Shown here in pieces: positions 8,845-17,344 of a DNA stretch of 31,993 nt. Location of the stretch: assembly GCA_051984675.1 (NCBI GenBank), contig JBPYFK010000127.1, forward strand, positions 1 through 31,993. Direction: 5' to 3'. The notes under the pieces were generated by a model. It was not told where the DNA came from and did no database searches. It saw nothing but the letters and a program-made list of their open reading frames with translations. The translations under genes and the position numbers were made by a program. How positions within the stretch are numbered: the stretch's first letter is position 1; each line of letters starts with the position of its first letter. Source of the stretch: JBPYFK01 sp051984675. GTDB taxonomy: Bacteria; Actinomycetota; Actinomycetes; Mycobacteriales; Pseudonocardiaceae.

Positions 8845-8875
8845 GTTGCAGCAAGCAACTTGTTGCGTGTTGCAA
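8845..8875. promoter_or_regulatory. Nested inverted repeats, probable MarR operator
   Basis: This 31-bp block is built from repeated GTTGC/GCAAC elements. GCAAC-TT-GTTGC (8855-8866) is a perfect inverted repeat; GTTGC (8845-8849) pairs with GCAAC (8855-8859); and TTGCA (8846-8850) pairs with TGCAA (8871-8875). It ends 22 bp before the marR start codon, where it would overlap the promoter. Overlapping half-sites allow binding of two dimers. Autorepression by the MarR product is inferred from position. Confidence 0.65.
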
Positions 8876-8897
8876 TCAAGGACCAAGGGGGCGTGGG

Positions 8898-9470
8898 ATG
8901 GTCACAGCTTCCCACCCAGAACACGGAGAGCAGGACGCACCTGCCCGGCAGGAGGACATCCGGGACGCCGATGCGCTGCTGCTCCAGCTGTCCCGGCTCG
9001 TCCGAATGGTCGGACACATCAAGACACGGTTCGCACGGCGGTTCGGTCAGGACAACACGTTAGACACCGCTGCTTACTTCCTGCTGATGCACCTGGTGGG
9101 CGGCGGACCGCAGCGCACGACGGCACTGGCCGAGTGCGTGCATTCGGACACCTCGACCGTCAGCCGCCAGGTCGCCGGGCTGGTCCGGCATGGCCTGGTC
9201 GAGCGCCGGGTCGACGCGCACGACGGGCGAGCCAGCCTGCTCGCGGCCACGGCCGAGGGTGAGCGTCTGCTGCAGCGCCATCGCGACCAGCGCACCGCCG
9301 AGATCGCGCAGCTGCTATCGAGCTGGTCACCAGACGACGTCCGGCAGCTGGTCACACTGCTGGACCGCATGAACACGGAACTGGAGCACTACGAACCGCA
9401 GGCACCCGGCGGGGGCGGGGAGCCGGTGGGCGACCACAGTGGACCCAAGAACAACGGGGAGAACCGATGA
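8898..9470 (+). CDS. MarR family transcriptional regulator of the DHA2 exporter
   Basis: A 190-residue winged-helix regulator. The MarR fold spans about 22-160: a dimerisation helix (ADALLLQLSRLVRMVG), the recognition helix in TSTVSRQVAGLVRHGLVERR, and the wing with the DAHDGRAS motif, where the Asp-Arg pair is family-typical. The C-terminal 25 residues are Gly/Pro-rich and probably disordered. A GGGGG-type Shine-Dalgarno precedes the ATG. The stop overlaps the exporter start as ATGA, so the two are co-translated. This is the common logic of a MarR repressor relieved by a toxic compound that the coupled pump exports. Confidence 0.93.
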   Translation: MVTASHPEHGEQDAPARQEDIRDADALLLQLSRLVRMVGHIKTRFARRFGQDNTLDTAAYFLLMHLVGGGPQRTTALAECVHSDTSTVSRQVAGLVRHGLVERRVDAHDGRASLLAATAEGERLLQRHRDQRTAEIAQLLSSWSPDDVRQLVTLLDRMNTELEHYEPQAPGGGGEPVGDHSGPKNNGENR

Positions 9471-12064
9471 CGCGCAGTGCCGCGCCGCCGACCATGGCCG
9501 CGCAGGCCCCACCTCGCCAGCAGGAGGGTGGGCTCACGCACCGACAGATCGTGACGATTATCAGCGGGCTGATGCTGGGGATGTTCCTGGCCGCGTTGGA
9601 TCAGACGATCGTGAGCACGTCGATCAGGACCATCGCCGATAACCTGCACAACCTGGACATGCAGGCGTGGGCGACGACGTCCTATCTGATTACCTCGACG
9701 ATTTCGACTCCGCTGTATGGCAAGCTGTCCGACCTCTACGGGCGCAAGCCGTTTTTCCTCACCGGGATCACGATCTTCCTGGTCGGCTCGATCGCCTGCA
9801 CGTTCTCGCAGTCGATGTATGAGCTGGCGGCCTTCCGCGCGGTGCAGGGCCTCGGCGCCGGCGGCCTGATGTCGCTGGCACTGGCCATCCTCGGCGACAT
9901 CGTCCCGCCACGGCAGCGTGCCAAGTACACCGGCTATTTCATGTCGGTGTTCGGTATTTCCAGCGTGGCTGGCCCGGTAATCGGGGGATTTCTCGCCGGC
10001 CAGGCCGAGATCCTGCACCTCACCGGGTGGCGCTGGGTGTTTTTGGTCAACGTGCCCATCGGCGCGGTCGCGTTGCTCGTGGTCGGCAAGGTGCTCAACA
10101 TCCCGCACACGCGCCGGGAACACCGCCGCATCGACTGGTTCGGCGCCATCACGATCTCGGTGGCCCTGGTGCCGCTGCTGATCGTCGCCGAGCAGGGTCG
10201 TGGCTGGGGATGGCAGTCGCAGAACGCTTGGACCTGCTACGGCATCGGCGCGGCCGGCGTGGTGCTGTTCCTGCTGGTCGAGTACCTCATGAAGGACGAC
10301 GCACTCTTCCCGCTGCGGTTATTCCGGAGCTCGATTTTCAGTGTCGGCGCGGTCGGGAACTTCCTGGTCGGCATGGCGATGTTCGGCGGGATCGCGCTGG
10401 TCCCGCAGTACCTGCAGATCGTGCAGGGCGCGTCGCCGACCAAGTCCGGCCTGCTGATGCTGCCGTTCGTGGCCGGCATCCTCTGCGGCGCCATCCTCTC
10501 CGGCCAGATCACCTCGCGCACCGGCCACTACAAGACCTTCCCCATCGTGGGGACAGCGCTGCTGACCACCGCCGCGTTGCTGTTCCACTTCCGGGTAGAC
10601 GCCGACACCCCGCTGTGGCACACCGACCTCTACATGCTCCTGCTCGGTTTCGGGCTGGGCAACTGCATGCAGACGTTGACCATCGCGGTGCAAAACGCCG
10701 TATCCGGCAAGGACATGGGCGTGGCCACCGCGTCCACCACGTTCACGCGGCAGATGGGCGGCACCCTGGGCACCGCGGTCTTCCTGTCGGTGCTGTTCAG
10801 CACGGTGGCCGACCGGATCCGGGACTCCTTCCAGACCATCGCACCGACCGCGCCGTTCCAGGAGGCCCTGCACGATCCCGCGGTGCTGACCAACCCGAAC
10901 AACCGGCCGGTGCTGGCGATGATGCGCCAAGCCGCAACCGGCGGCAGCGGCAACGCCGGCGGCGCGTTGCAGGACTCCTCGTTCATCCAGCGCTTGGACC
11001 CCCGCCTGGCACGCCCGTTCCTGGTCGGGTTCGCCAGCTCCATGCAGACGGTGTTCCTCTGCGTGGCAGGCGTGGCAGCGCTGGCCTTCCTGGTGCTGCT
11101 GTTCCTCAAGCAGATCCCGCTGCGCACCCAGTCCGGACTGCAGGCACGCGCCAGCGAAGCGACCACCGAACCCCTTCCCGCCATCGCCGAGGTGGCCGAA
11201 GGAAACGGCCAGCCGTTGACGAATGGTCACGGCGGCCGGCACCGCAGCATGGCAACGACCGAACTGCCGGCCATCCAGTCGAGCAACGGCAACGGGACCA
11301 AGCCGGGCAGCGTAGTGCGCGGGTCGTTACGCGCCGCCGACGGCAGGCCGATAGGACACGCCGCCTTGACCCTGATCGACCTCGCCGGAAACCAGGTCGG
11401 ACGCGTGCGGACCCAGCCGGATGGCAGCTACGAGATCCACACTCCCGGCAGCGGCACGTACGTGCTGATCGCCTCAGCGACCTCCCACCGCCCGCGGGCG
11501 TCCACCGTCGTGGTCGGCGACCGCCCCGAGAACTTCGACGTGGTGCTGCACGGCAACAGCGAGCTGACCGGCGTGGTGCGCACCGCCGGGAAGCCGATCG
11601 AGGGCGCCCTCATCACGCTGACCAACGGGCACGGCGAGGTCGTGGGCACGCAGGTCACAGCCGAGGACGGCAGCTACCGGTTCAGCAACACCGTCGTCGG
11701 CAGCTACACGCTCGCGGCGAGCGCGTCCGGGTTCCGCCCGGCCGCGTGCACGGTGCTGATCCCGGAATCGGGGGAGACACGCGAGGACATCGAACTGTCC
11801 GGGACCTCCGGCGTGCACGGGTTCGCACTGGCCACAGTGGACAACCGGCCGATTCCCGACGCGCGCGTGACGCTGCTCGACCCAGACGGCACCCCCCTGG
11901 CGGCGACGACCACGGACGACCAAGGCGGGTACGTCTTCCACGACGTCCCCGAGGGCGAGTACACGCTCGTCGCCACCGGCTACCCACCGGTGACCGCGAA
12001 TGTCCGCCTGGTCGATGGTGAGCCGGTTCAGCACGACGTGCGGCTTGGGCACGAAACCGAATAA
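9467..12064 (+). CDS. DHA2 family drug exporter (MFS) with three C-terminal Cna-B-like repeats
   Basis: An 865-residue proton-driven multidrug exporter of the 14-TM DHA2 type in residues 25-550. It has DQTIVSTSIRTIA (45-57), motif A as KLSDLYGRKPFF (86-97) and motif C-like GPVIGGFLAG (169-178). A polar, Asn/Gly-rich linker (551-612) is followed by three beta-rich repeats of about 80 residues (615-695, 697-778, 782-861). Each has the carboxypeptidase-regulatory/Cna-B pattern: VxGxV...GxPIxxAxVTL, then DGxYxF and GxYTLxAxA. DHA2 pumps normally end near 500-550 residues, so the tail is an addition. After an even number of TM helices both termini should be cytoplasmic, which is odd for a fold usually found outside cells. 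GGGGAGA lies 6 nt before the ATG; the gene overlaps marR by 4 bp. Confidence 0.93.
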   Translation: MTRSAAPPTMAAQAPPRQQEGGLTHRQIVTIISGLMLGMFLAALDQTIVSTSIRTIADNLHNLDMQAWATTSYLITSTISTPLYGKLSDLYGRKPFFLTGITIFLVGSIACTFSQSMYELAAFRAVQGLGAGGLMSLALAILGDIVPPRQRAKYTGYFMSVFGISSVAGPVIGGFLAGQAEILHLTGWRWVFLVNVPIGAVALLVVGKVLNIPHTRREHRRIDWFGAITISVALVPLLIVAEQGRGWGWQSQNAWTCYGIGAAGVVLFLLVEYLMKDDALFPLRLFRSSIFSVGAVGNFLVGMAMFGGIALVPQYLQIVQGASPTKSGLLMLPFVAGILCGAILSGQITSRTGHYKTFPIVGTALLTTAALLFHFRVDADTPLWHTDLYMLLLGFGLGNCMQTLTIAVQNAVSGKDMGVATASTTFTRQMGGTLGTAVFLSVLFSTVADRIRDSFQTIAPTAPFQEALHDPAVLTNPNNRPVLAMMRQAATGGSGNAGGALQDSSFIQRLDPRLARPFLVGFASSMQTVFLCVAGVAALAFLVLLFLKQIPLRTQSGLQARASEATTEPLPAIAEVAEGNGQPLTNGHGGRHRSMATTELPAIQSSNGNGTKPGSVVRGSLRAADGRPIGHAALTLIDLAGNQVGRVRTQPDGSYEIHTPGSGTYVLIASATSHRPRASTVVVGDRPENFDVVLHGNSELTGVVRTAGKPIEGALITLTNGHGEVVGTQVTAEDGSYRFSNTVVGSYTLAASASGFRPAACTVLIPESGETREDIELSGTSGVHGFALATVDNRPIPDARVTLLDPDGTPLAATTTDDQGGYVFHDVPEGEYTLVATGYPPVTANVRLVDGEPVQHDVRLGHETE

Positions 12065-12071
12065 CGCATAC

Positions 12072-12103
12072 CGGGTGATGCCGGCCCGTGCCGGCATCAC
12101 CCG
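12072..12103 (+). terminator. Rho-independent-like terminator after the DHA2 exporter
   Basis: A perfect 14-bp stem (12072-12085 with 12090-12103) closes a CCGT tetraloop 8 bp after the exporter stop codon. No U-tract follows, as is often the case in high-GC actinobacteria. Position and stability make it the end of the marR-exporter operon. Confidence 0.8.
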
Positions 12104-12734
12104 ACGCCCGTCTCGCACCTCGTTCCGGCGGCCGAGCGAGTAGATCCGTTCGGCGCCATGTCGGAACACCTACGCCTCTGCGGGCTCACTCAGGCGTCCT
12201 GATGAGCTGCTCAAAGTTCGCCGCACCGTCGGAATCGGCTGCCGGCAGGCACAGAGGACTCGGCCGTGAGGCACGTCACCATGCGAAGCGGCGAGGAGCA
12301 TGGTCAACACCGGATCCGTCAACTTACGCTCGGCGCGCGAGGGCATCCAGTGCCTGGAACCTGATCGGCAGGTGACACCGGTGCGCGCATCATTGACCCG
12401 CGCTCTGATCGTGGGTGCAGCAGCCGGGCTCGGCCAGCTCCTTTTTCGCCTCTGTGATCCCTGGCCAGACCGCCTACCGCCACCGTTGCCTGACGCGCGT
12501 TCGCAGTCAGAAACCTTGTGTCCACCAGCTGCGACCGGGAAGCTGGCTGACTCACGCTAACCGCCTCCTACGACCAGTTGCGGACCGATAGGCCCGCGAC
12601 ACTCGTGGTCGACCGGCATGGCCTGAAGACGTCCCGCTGAGGGCGGTCACGGCCAAGACCAAGGCACTGGACTGCGCGCGCCCGCCGTAAGGCACTCTGG
12701 TGATGTCAGCTCGCCGCGCCGCGCCGGAGGACCC
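12104..12734. other. Gene-poor 630 bp before the acyl-CoA oxidase gene
   Basis: No gene is supported. The open frames at 12088-12375, 12300-12560 (+) and 12319-12555 (-) lack family motifs and convincing ribosome binding sites. The right end must carry the promoter of the acyl-CoA oxidase gene. No repeat, tRNA or IS end was recognised. Confidence 0.4.
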
Positions 12735-14699
12735 ATGAACGAGCACTCCGTTCCATCCACCATCGACGCGAAGGCCGTCACCAGACTCCTGGACGGGCGT
12801 TGGGCGGACCTCCGCCGCTCGGTGCGGGACCAGCTCGCCGCCGCGGAGTACACCGATCCGATCGGACTGAGCGTGGACGAGCACCGAGAGCGAGTCTTCG
12901 AACAGCTGCGCGAACTGGCCGCGACGGGGCAACCGCATCTGGGCTTCCCGAAGGAACACGGCGGCGCGGGAGACACCGGTGGTTCGGTGGTGGCCTTCGA
13001 GATGCTGGGCTTCGGTGACCTCTCGCTGATGGTCAAAGCCGGGGTGCAGTGGGGTCTGTTCGGCGGGGCCGTGCAGCTGCTGGGCACCGAGCGGCACCAC
13101 GGTGAGTACCTGCCGAAGATCATGGACCTGCGGTTGCCCGGCTGCTTCGCGATGACCGAGACCGGGCATGGCTCCGACGTGCAGAACCTGCGCTGCACGG
13201 CCACGTACGACCCACAGACCCGCCAGTTCGTGGTGCACACCCCCCACGAGGCCGCGCGCAAGGAGTACATCGGCAACGCGGCGGTGCACGGGCGGGTGGC
13301 CGTGGTGTTCGCGCAGCTGATCACAGAGGGCGAGCGTCGCGGCGTGCACGCCTTCCTGGTGCCGATCCGGGACGAGCGGGGCAACCCGATGCCTGGGGTC
13401 ACCATCGGCGACTGCGGGCCCAAGGCCGGGCTGAACGGCGTGGACAACGGCAGGCTCAGCTTCGACCAGGTGCGCGTGCCCCGCACGGCACTGCTCAACC
13501 GCTACGGCGACGTGGCGGAGGACGGCACGTACACCAGCCCGATCGAAAGCGACAGCCGCCGATTTTTCACCATGCTCGGTACGTTGATCCGGGGGCGCGT
13601 CAGCGTGGCGGGTTCGGCCGGCAGCGCCACCAAACGCGCGCTCACCGTCGCCATCCAGTATGCCGAGACCCGCAGGCAGTTCTTCGCGCCGGGGTCGGCC
13701 GAGGAGATCGTGCTCCTCGACTACCGCGCCCATCAGCGCAAGCTGCTGCCCGCGCTGGCCAAGAGCTACGCGTTGCACTTCGCCCAGGAGGAGCTGGTCA
13801 GCAGGCTGCACCAGTTCCAGGGCCGAGACGACGTGCCGGAGGTCGAGCAGCGCGAGCTGGAGTCCCGCGCCGCCGGGATCAAGGCGGTCGCCACCTGGCA
13901 CGCCACCCGCACGATCCAGACGTGCCGGGAGGCATGTGGAGGCGCCGGGTATCTGGCGGAAAACCTGCTACCCGCGCTCAAGGCCGACACGGACGTGTTC
14001 ACCACGTTCGAAGGTGACAACACGGTGCTGCTGCAGCTTGTCGCCAAGGGCCTGCTGACCAGTTACAAGGACCACTTCGAGGACCTGTCGCCGCTGGGTA
14101 CCGTCCGGTTCGTCGCCGAGCAGGTCGCCGACATGGTGGTGGAACGGACCGCGGCCCGCCAGGTGATCGAGCGGCTGCTGGACACCAGCCGGGATGGGGA
14201 GGCGATCCTGCTCGACCGAGCGTGGCAGATCAAGGCGTTCGAGGACCGCGAGCAGCACGTGCTGGATGGCCTCGCCCGCAGGCTGCGCCGGGCGGGCGCG
14301 AACGACGCTGACGCCTTCGCGGTGTTCAACGACGCCCAGGACCACCTGCTGCAAGCCGGCCGGGTGCACGTCGAGCGGGTCCTGCTGGAGGCGTTCCTCG
14401 CGGCCATCGACCGCTGTGACGACCCGAAGGTCGCGAAGGTGCTGGACACGCTGTGCGACCTGTTCGTGCTGTCCGGCGTGGAGGAGGACCTGGCCTGGTT
14501 CCTCGGCCATGGCAGGCTTTCCTCGGCCAGGGCCAAGTCCGTGACCAGCACGGTCAACGAACTGTGCGCGCAGCTACGCCCACATGCCGCGACCCTGGTC
14601 GATGCTTTCGCCATCCCGAGGCAATTCCTCGATGCGGCGATCCTGCGCGAGGAACCGGCCCGCCAGGACGCCCAGCGCACCCACGACGCCAAGATCTAG
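12735..14699 (+). CDS. Acyl-CoA oxidase / dehydrogenase family protein
   Basis: A 654-residue FAD enzyme that introduces the alpha,beta double bond into an acyl-CoA in fatty-acid breakdown or a related step. The helical N-domain is followed by the beta domain with FAMTETGHGSD (138-148), a motif shared by acyl-CoA oxidases and dehydrogenases. The C-terminal helical domain carries the catalytic base Glu426 in TTFEGDNTVLLQ, the acyl-CoA oxidase form. A second helical domain (about 460-640) is present, as in ACOX enzymes; ordinary dehydrogenases are near 380-400 residues. Oxidase versus large dehydrogenase cannot be settled by eye. GGAGG lies 5 nt before the ATG. It appears monocistronic. Confidence 0.92.
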   Translation: MNEHSVPSTIDAKAVTRLLDGRWADLRRSVRDQLAAAEYTDPIGLSVDEHRERVFEQLRELAATGQPHLGFPKEHGGAGDTGGSVVAFEMLGFGDLSLMVKAGVQWGLFGGAVQLLGTERHHGEYLPKIMDLRLPGCFAMTETGHGSDVQNLRCTATYDPQTRQFVVHTPHEAARKEYIGNAAVHGRVAVVFAQLITEGERRGVHAFLVPIRDERGNPMPGVTIGDCGPKAGLNGVDNGRLSFDQVRVPRTALLNRYGDVAEDGTYTSPIESDSRRFFTMLGTLIRGRVSVAGSAGSATKRALTVAIQYAETRRQFFAPGSAEEIVLLDYRAHQRKLLPALAKSYALHFAQEELVSRLHQFQGRDDVPEVEQRELESRAAGIKAVATWHATRTIQTCREACGGAGYLAENLLPALKADTDVFTTFEGDNTVLLQLVAKGLLTSYKDHFEDLSPLGTVRFVAEQVADMVVERTAARQVIERLLDTSRDGEAILLDRAWQIKAFEDREQHVLDGLARRLRRAGANDADAFAVFNDAQDHLLQAGRVHVERVLLEAFLAAIDRCDDPKVAKVLDTLCDLFVLSGVEEDLAWFLGHGRLSSARAKSVTSTVNELCAQLRPHAATLVDAFAIPRQFLDAAILREEPARQDAQRTHDAKI

Positions 14700-14851
14700 A
14701 CCCCCCAACCTCGGTAGCCCATCTGAGCTCCGTTCAACGCCGGGATCTGGGTCGCAACGCAACGGCCGTATCCGAGCGCACGGAGCCAAATTTGACGCCA
14801 AACCGGCTGACGAGGTTTTGCCGCGCAGAGCTGACTGGAGCCGGCTGGATC

Positions 14852-15190
14852 ATGGGCCGGCGCTCGTCGAACGTGGCGCGCAACCGCTGGGCGGTGCAGC
14901 TTCTCGACGTCCAGCTGACCGACCGCGTCATCGAACTCGGCTGTGGTCCGGGCGTGGCCATCGCCGCACTGGCTACCCGAGTGTCCACCGGGGATTGGTC
15001 GTCGGCATCGACCACTCGCAGGTGATGATCGACCAGGCCGGTCGCCGCAACAGGCCCGCCATAAGGAGCCGGACGGGTACGCCTGGTGCACACGCCGATC
15101 GAGCGCCTGTCCGTCAGCGACGGGCCGTTCGACGCCGCGCTTGCCGTCAACACGGTCGGCATGTGGCCCGACCCGACCGTTCGGCGCTGA
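14852..15190 (+). pseudogene. SAM-dependent methyltransferase, frameshifted and truncated
   Basis: Pieces of one class I methyltransferase are spread over three frames. The ATG at 14852 opens MGRRSSNVARNRWAV and the SAM-binding motif I VIELGCGPGVAIAAL. Near 14988-14996 the similarity shifts by one frame to LVVGIDHSQVMIDQAGRRN, the acidic loop after beta 2. Near 15065-15080 it shifts again to VRLVHTPIERLSVSDGPFD and LAVNTVGMWPDP, motif II/post II. It then ends at a stop where intact relatives continue for about 60 more residues. Two single-base frameshifts plus the missing C-terminus make it non-functional unless the assembly is wrong. Confidence 0.75.
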
Positions 15191-15316
15191 ATCAGTAGCG
15201 CGTTTACGAGGCCGATGCCGGTGAGTGCGTTGTTCTGAGGTGTGTTTGTTCGGTAAAGATCCGCTTCTGCTGCTCCCCTGGCGTCTACACCGCACGACAG
15301 ACATGCAGCTGCGGCG
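15191..15316. other. Spacer between two gene remnants
   Basis: Nothing recognisable is seen between the methyltransferase remnant (+) and the winged-helix remnant (-), which converge on this stretch. Confidence 0.3.
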
Positions 15317-15664
15317 TCACGGCTGTTGCGTGCGCCAAGTCGTGATGTCGGCATCGCAGTTCTTCACGCAATCCCGTCCGCGGGCGGTCAGGGCCACCCG
15401 CCTGGGCAGCCGTGCCTGCTCCCGCCAGCCTTCCGAGTCCACCAGCCCGAGAACGTTCAGGTACTCGACCAGGTTCTCCAGGTCGCGGGGCATGATCGCC
15501 CCGCCGGCGGCCGTGGCCAGAAACTCCAACGGGTTGGGCCGGCTGGGCTGGGTGGCCAGCCAGCGTAAGAACGCCGGACCGCAGGTCTGCTCCGAGGTCG
15601 TCACGACATACCGGCATAACACGGCGCGGCCACACCAGCTCGCCGATCTTGTGTTGCTCCGCAC
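15317..15664 (-). CDS. Hypothetical protein, winged-helix-like, probably truncated
   Basis: The frame encodes up to 115 residues; a GTG at 15604 giving 95 residues is an alternative start. From about residue 32 it reads FLRWLATQ, then ENLVEYLNVLGLVDSEGW and VALTARGRDCVKN. This matches a recurring pattern in actinobacterial hypothetical proteins: RALLRWL, then EAADYLxxKGLI, then LTxxGRDCVE, which form a small winged helix. Those proteins usually continue for another 80-100 residues, whereas this one stops soon after the motif. No good Shine-Dalgarno precedes either start. It sits beside a frameshifted methyltransferase, so decay is likely. Function is unknown. Confidence 0.45.
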   Translation of the reverse strand: MRSNTRSASWCGRAVLCRYVVTTSEQTCGPAFLRWLATQPSRPNPLEFLATAAGGAIMPRDLENLVEYLNVLGLVDSEGWREQARLPRRVALTARGRDCVKNCDADITTWRTQQP

Positions 15665-16198
15665 TGACGCTGGCAGTACCGCCCCTTCGGGTGTTATGCC
15701 TGCTCAGATGGGGGAAGCAGCGGGATTTCTCACGCGATGCCGGGTTACGGTGCGAGCACGACAGACGGCCGATGCGGGACACCGTCTGCCGCGCTCGCAC
15801 GTTCTCCTGCTCGGATGAGCCGGCGGTGACCAAGGGTGCGGGTCGCCGCCTACGCGGGCGTGGCCGGTCGGGGGTCGGTCACACCCGGAGGAAGCGCGAA
15901 GCGAGTCCGATACCGAGTCGGGGTTCGGTGGGCTCGCTTCGTGCGTCCGCGTCGTCTCATCCACTGCCGAGCGTGTCGAGTTCCTTCGCGCGTCGCAGCC
16001 GAAAACGAAGGGATGCAATCGATCAGTGGACACCTGCGCGCCCAGATTCACTCGCCTGATCCACCATGAGGCAAGCGCGGATCAGCTCCCCTCGCTGTTC
16101 GTGGCGGCAAGCCCCCCGCTGTGATCTTGCCTGATGCCGCGTACCCGGATCTGGCGTCGCGTCTCCACCCCCGCGCCTCGGTGACCCTTTGACAGTCT
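15665..16198. other. Gene-poor region downstream of phoU
   Basis: No gene is supported; the overlapping open frames are Arg/Ser-rich and motif-free. An inverted repeat CGAAGCGAG (15897-15905) and CTCGCTTCG (15933-15941) with a 27-nt loop could form a weak hairpin. It is too far from the phoU stop (16199) to be an obvious terminator. Confidence 0.35.
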
Positions 16199-16852
16199 CT
16201 ACTCGGGGTCGTAGGGATCAGAGCCCGTGGCGGCGAAATGGAGGCGTCGGGCGACCCGGATGACCTGATCACCGAACCGCTCGTAGAAACGGACGAGCAG
16301 TGCCAGGTTGGTGGCCGAACAGATGCCGTGGGGCCAGTCCCGCCTGGTGATCGTGGTCATTACGTTGGCGCACAGCGTGTCGACGACATCCTCGTGGCGG
16401 TTGAGGTCGTCGAAGCCGTGCGTGGCCGCTCCAGCGATGAGGTCCCGAACGTGTTCGGCCATCGCGACGGTGCGCTGTCCCAATTCGGAAAAGGTGTCGC
16501 GCAGCTCGGCGGGAACAGGCTGGTCTGGGTGGGTAAACCGCACGATCTTGGCGATATGGGTGGCCAAGTCGCCCATGCGCTCGATGTTTGCCGCACAGTA
16601 GACGACAGCCAGGATGCTGCGCAGGTCGCTGGCAACCGGCGACTGCAACGCGAGAAGCGTCAGCGCACGCTCCTCACAGGCTTTGCGCTGGTGGTCCAAC
16701 TCGCTATCGGCGCTCACAACCCGTTCAGCCAAGGCCAGATCGTTGGTCAGCAACGCACTGGTGGCCTCGCGTGCCTCCTCCGCCGCCAAGCTGCACATAC
16801 CCGCGAGCTGTTCGGCCAGCTCCGTCAAGTCTCCGTGGAACGCCTCCCGCAT
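16199..16852 (-). CDS. phoU: Phosphate signalling complex protein PhoU
   Basis: A 217-residue cytoplasmic adaptor that links phosphate transport to the PhoR-type sensor kinase and represses the phosphate-starvation response. It is an all-helical duplication of two three-helix bundles. Each half ends in the PhoU metal-binding signature E(D)xxxD: IERMGDLATHIAK in the first and FYERFGDQVIRV in the second. The ATG at 16852 (MREAFHGDL) was chosen because actinobacterial PhoU proteins begin MRxxYHxxL and are 213-221 residues long; an in-frame start at 16921 would add 23 residues of no known PhoU sequence. No pst or phoR/phoB gene is nearby, so this may be a second or orphan copy. Confidence 0.93.
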   Translation of the reverse strand: MREAFHGDLTELAEQLAGMCSLAAEEAREATSALLTNDLALAERVVSADSELDHQRKACEERALTLLALQSPVASDLRSILAVVYCAANIERMGDLATHIAKIVRFTHPDQPVPAELRDTFSELGQRTVAMAEHVRDLIAGAATHGFDDLNRHEDVVDTLCANVMTTITRRDWPHGICSATNLALLVRFYERFGDQVIRVARRLHFAATGSDPYDPE

Positions 16853-17043
16853 CCGTTCGACGGTAATGATCAAGCCCGCGACAATCGATGGGACCGTATC
16901 GGTCCACCCCTTCGGGTGCACCTCGATCCGGGTGCCATGGCTGCCAAGATCGCTTCTGGCTCCCGCTTGAGGACCGCGGCGGTTAGTGATGATCGTGTGC
17001 GTTGACGGTCCAGTTAGGCGCTGCTAACTTCCCTACAAATTTC

Positions 17044-17061
17044 ATGCACATGCATGTGCAT
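17044..17061. promoter_or_regulatory. Perfect 18-bp palindrome, possible operator
   Basis: ATGCACATGCATGTGCAT reads identically on both strands with no spacer. It lies 192 bp upstream of the phoU start in an AT-richer patch. Symmetry of this length suggests a dimeric protein site. The binding factor is unknown; it does not resemble a PHO-box direct repeat. Confidence 0.5.
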
Positions 17062-17206
17062 CTGCAAGACGGGTCGGTCCGGCGGTGCTGCGTCGTGCCT
17101 ATGCAGGTCCTCCGAGGTGAGGACACGATCCTGCGGGACGACTCGTGATCTATGCCGACCGTGCGCTGCTAGCAGAACTCAGGGCCTCTCGGCGTTTCGG
17201 CGGCCT

Positions 17207-17245
17207 CGCTCGTGCGGAAGGAGTCTGCCCCCTTCCGGACGAGCG
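17207..17245. terminator. 15-bp hairpin with one mismatch
   Basis: The arms 17207-17221 and 17231-17245 pair over 15 positions with one mismatch around a 9-nt loop, and can extend by two more pairs. The stem is very GC-rich. It could terminate transcription from the DUF3817 gene (-), which ends at 17517. No U-tract is present. Confidence 0.5.
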
Positions 17246-17290
17246 GGGTCGCGGTGCGGGCATGGCCCGGGGAGCCGCCAGTTCTGCAGC

Positions 17291-17344
17291 CTGTGGCAGC
17301 AGGGCACACCCGACTGAACCGGCCTTGCCGCATCGCTGCCACAG
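17291..17344. repeat. 10-bp perfect inverted repeat
   Basis: CTGTGGCAGC (17291-17300) and GCTGCCACAG (17335-17344) are exact reverse complements separated by 34 bp. It may form a second stem next to the 17207-17245 hairpin. Function is unknown. Confidence 0.4.

Noticed and set aside
10027..12021. Plus-strand open frame of 664 codons inside the exporter gene
   Set aside because: It is a +1 shadow of the DHA2 exporter, extremely Arg-rich, with no hydrophobic segments or family motif.
12552..13901. Minus-strand open frame of 449 codons opposite the acyl-CoA oxidase
   Set aside because: Antisense shadow; composition is His/Leu/Gln-rich and no motif is seen, while the plus strand has the full TETGHGSD and FEGDN motifs and a ribosome binding site.
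15897..15941. Inverted repeat CGAAGCGAG/CTCGCTTCG as a terminator
   Set aside because: The 9-bp stem has a 27-nt loop and lies over 250 bp from the phoU stop, so it is too weak to call.
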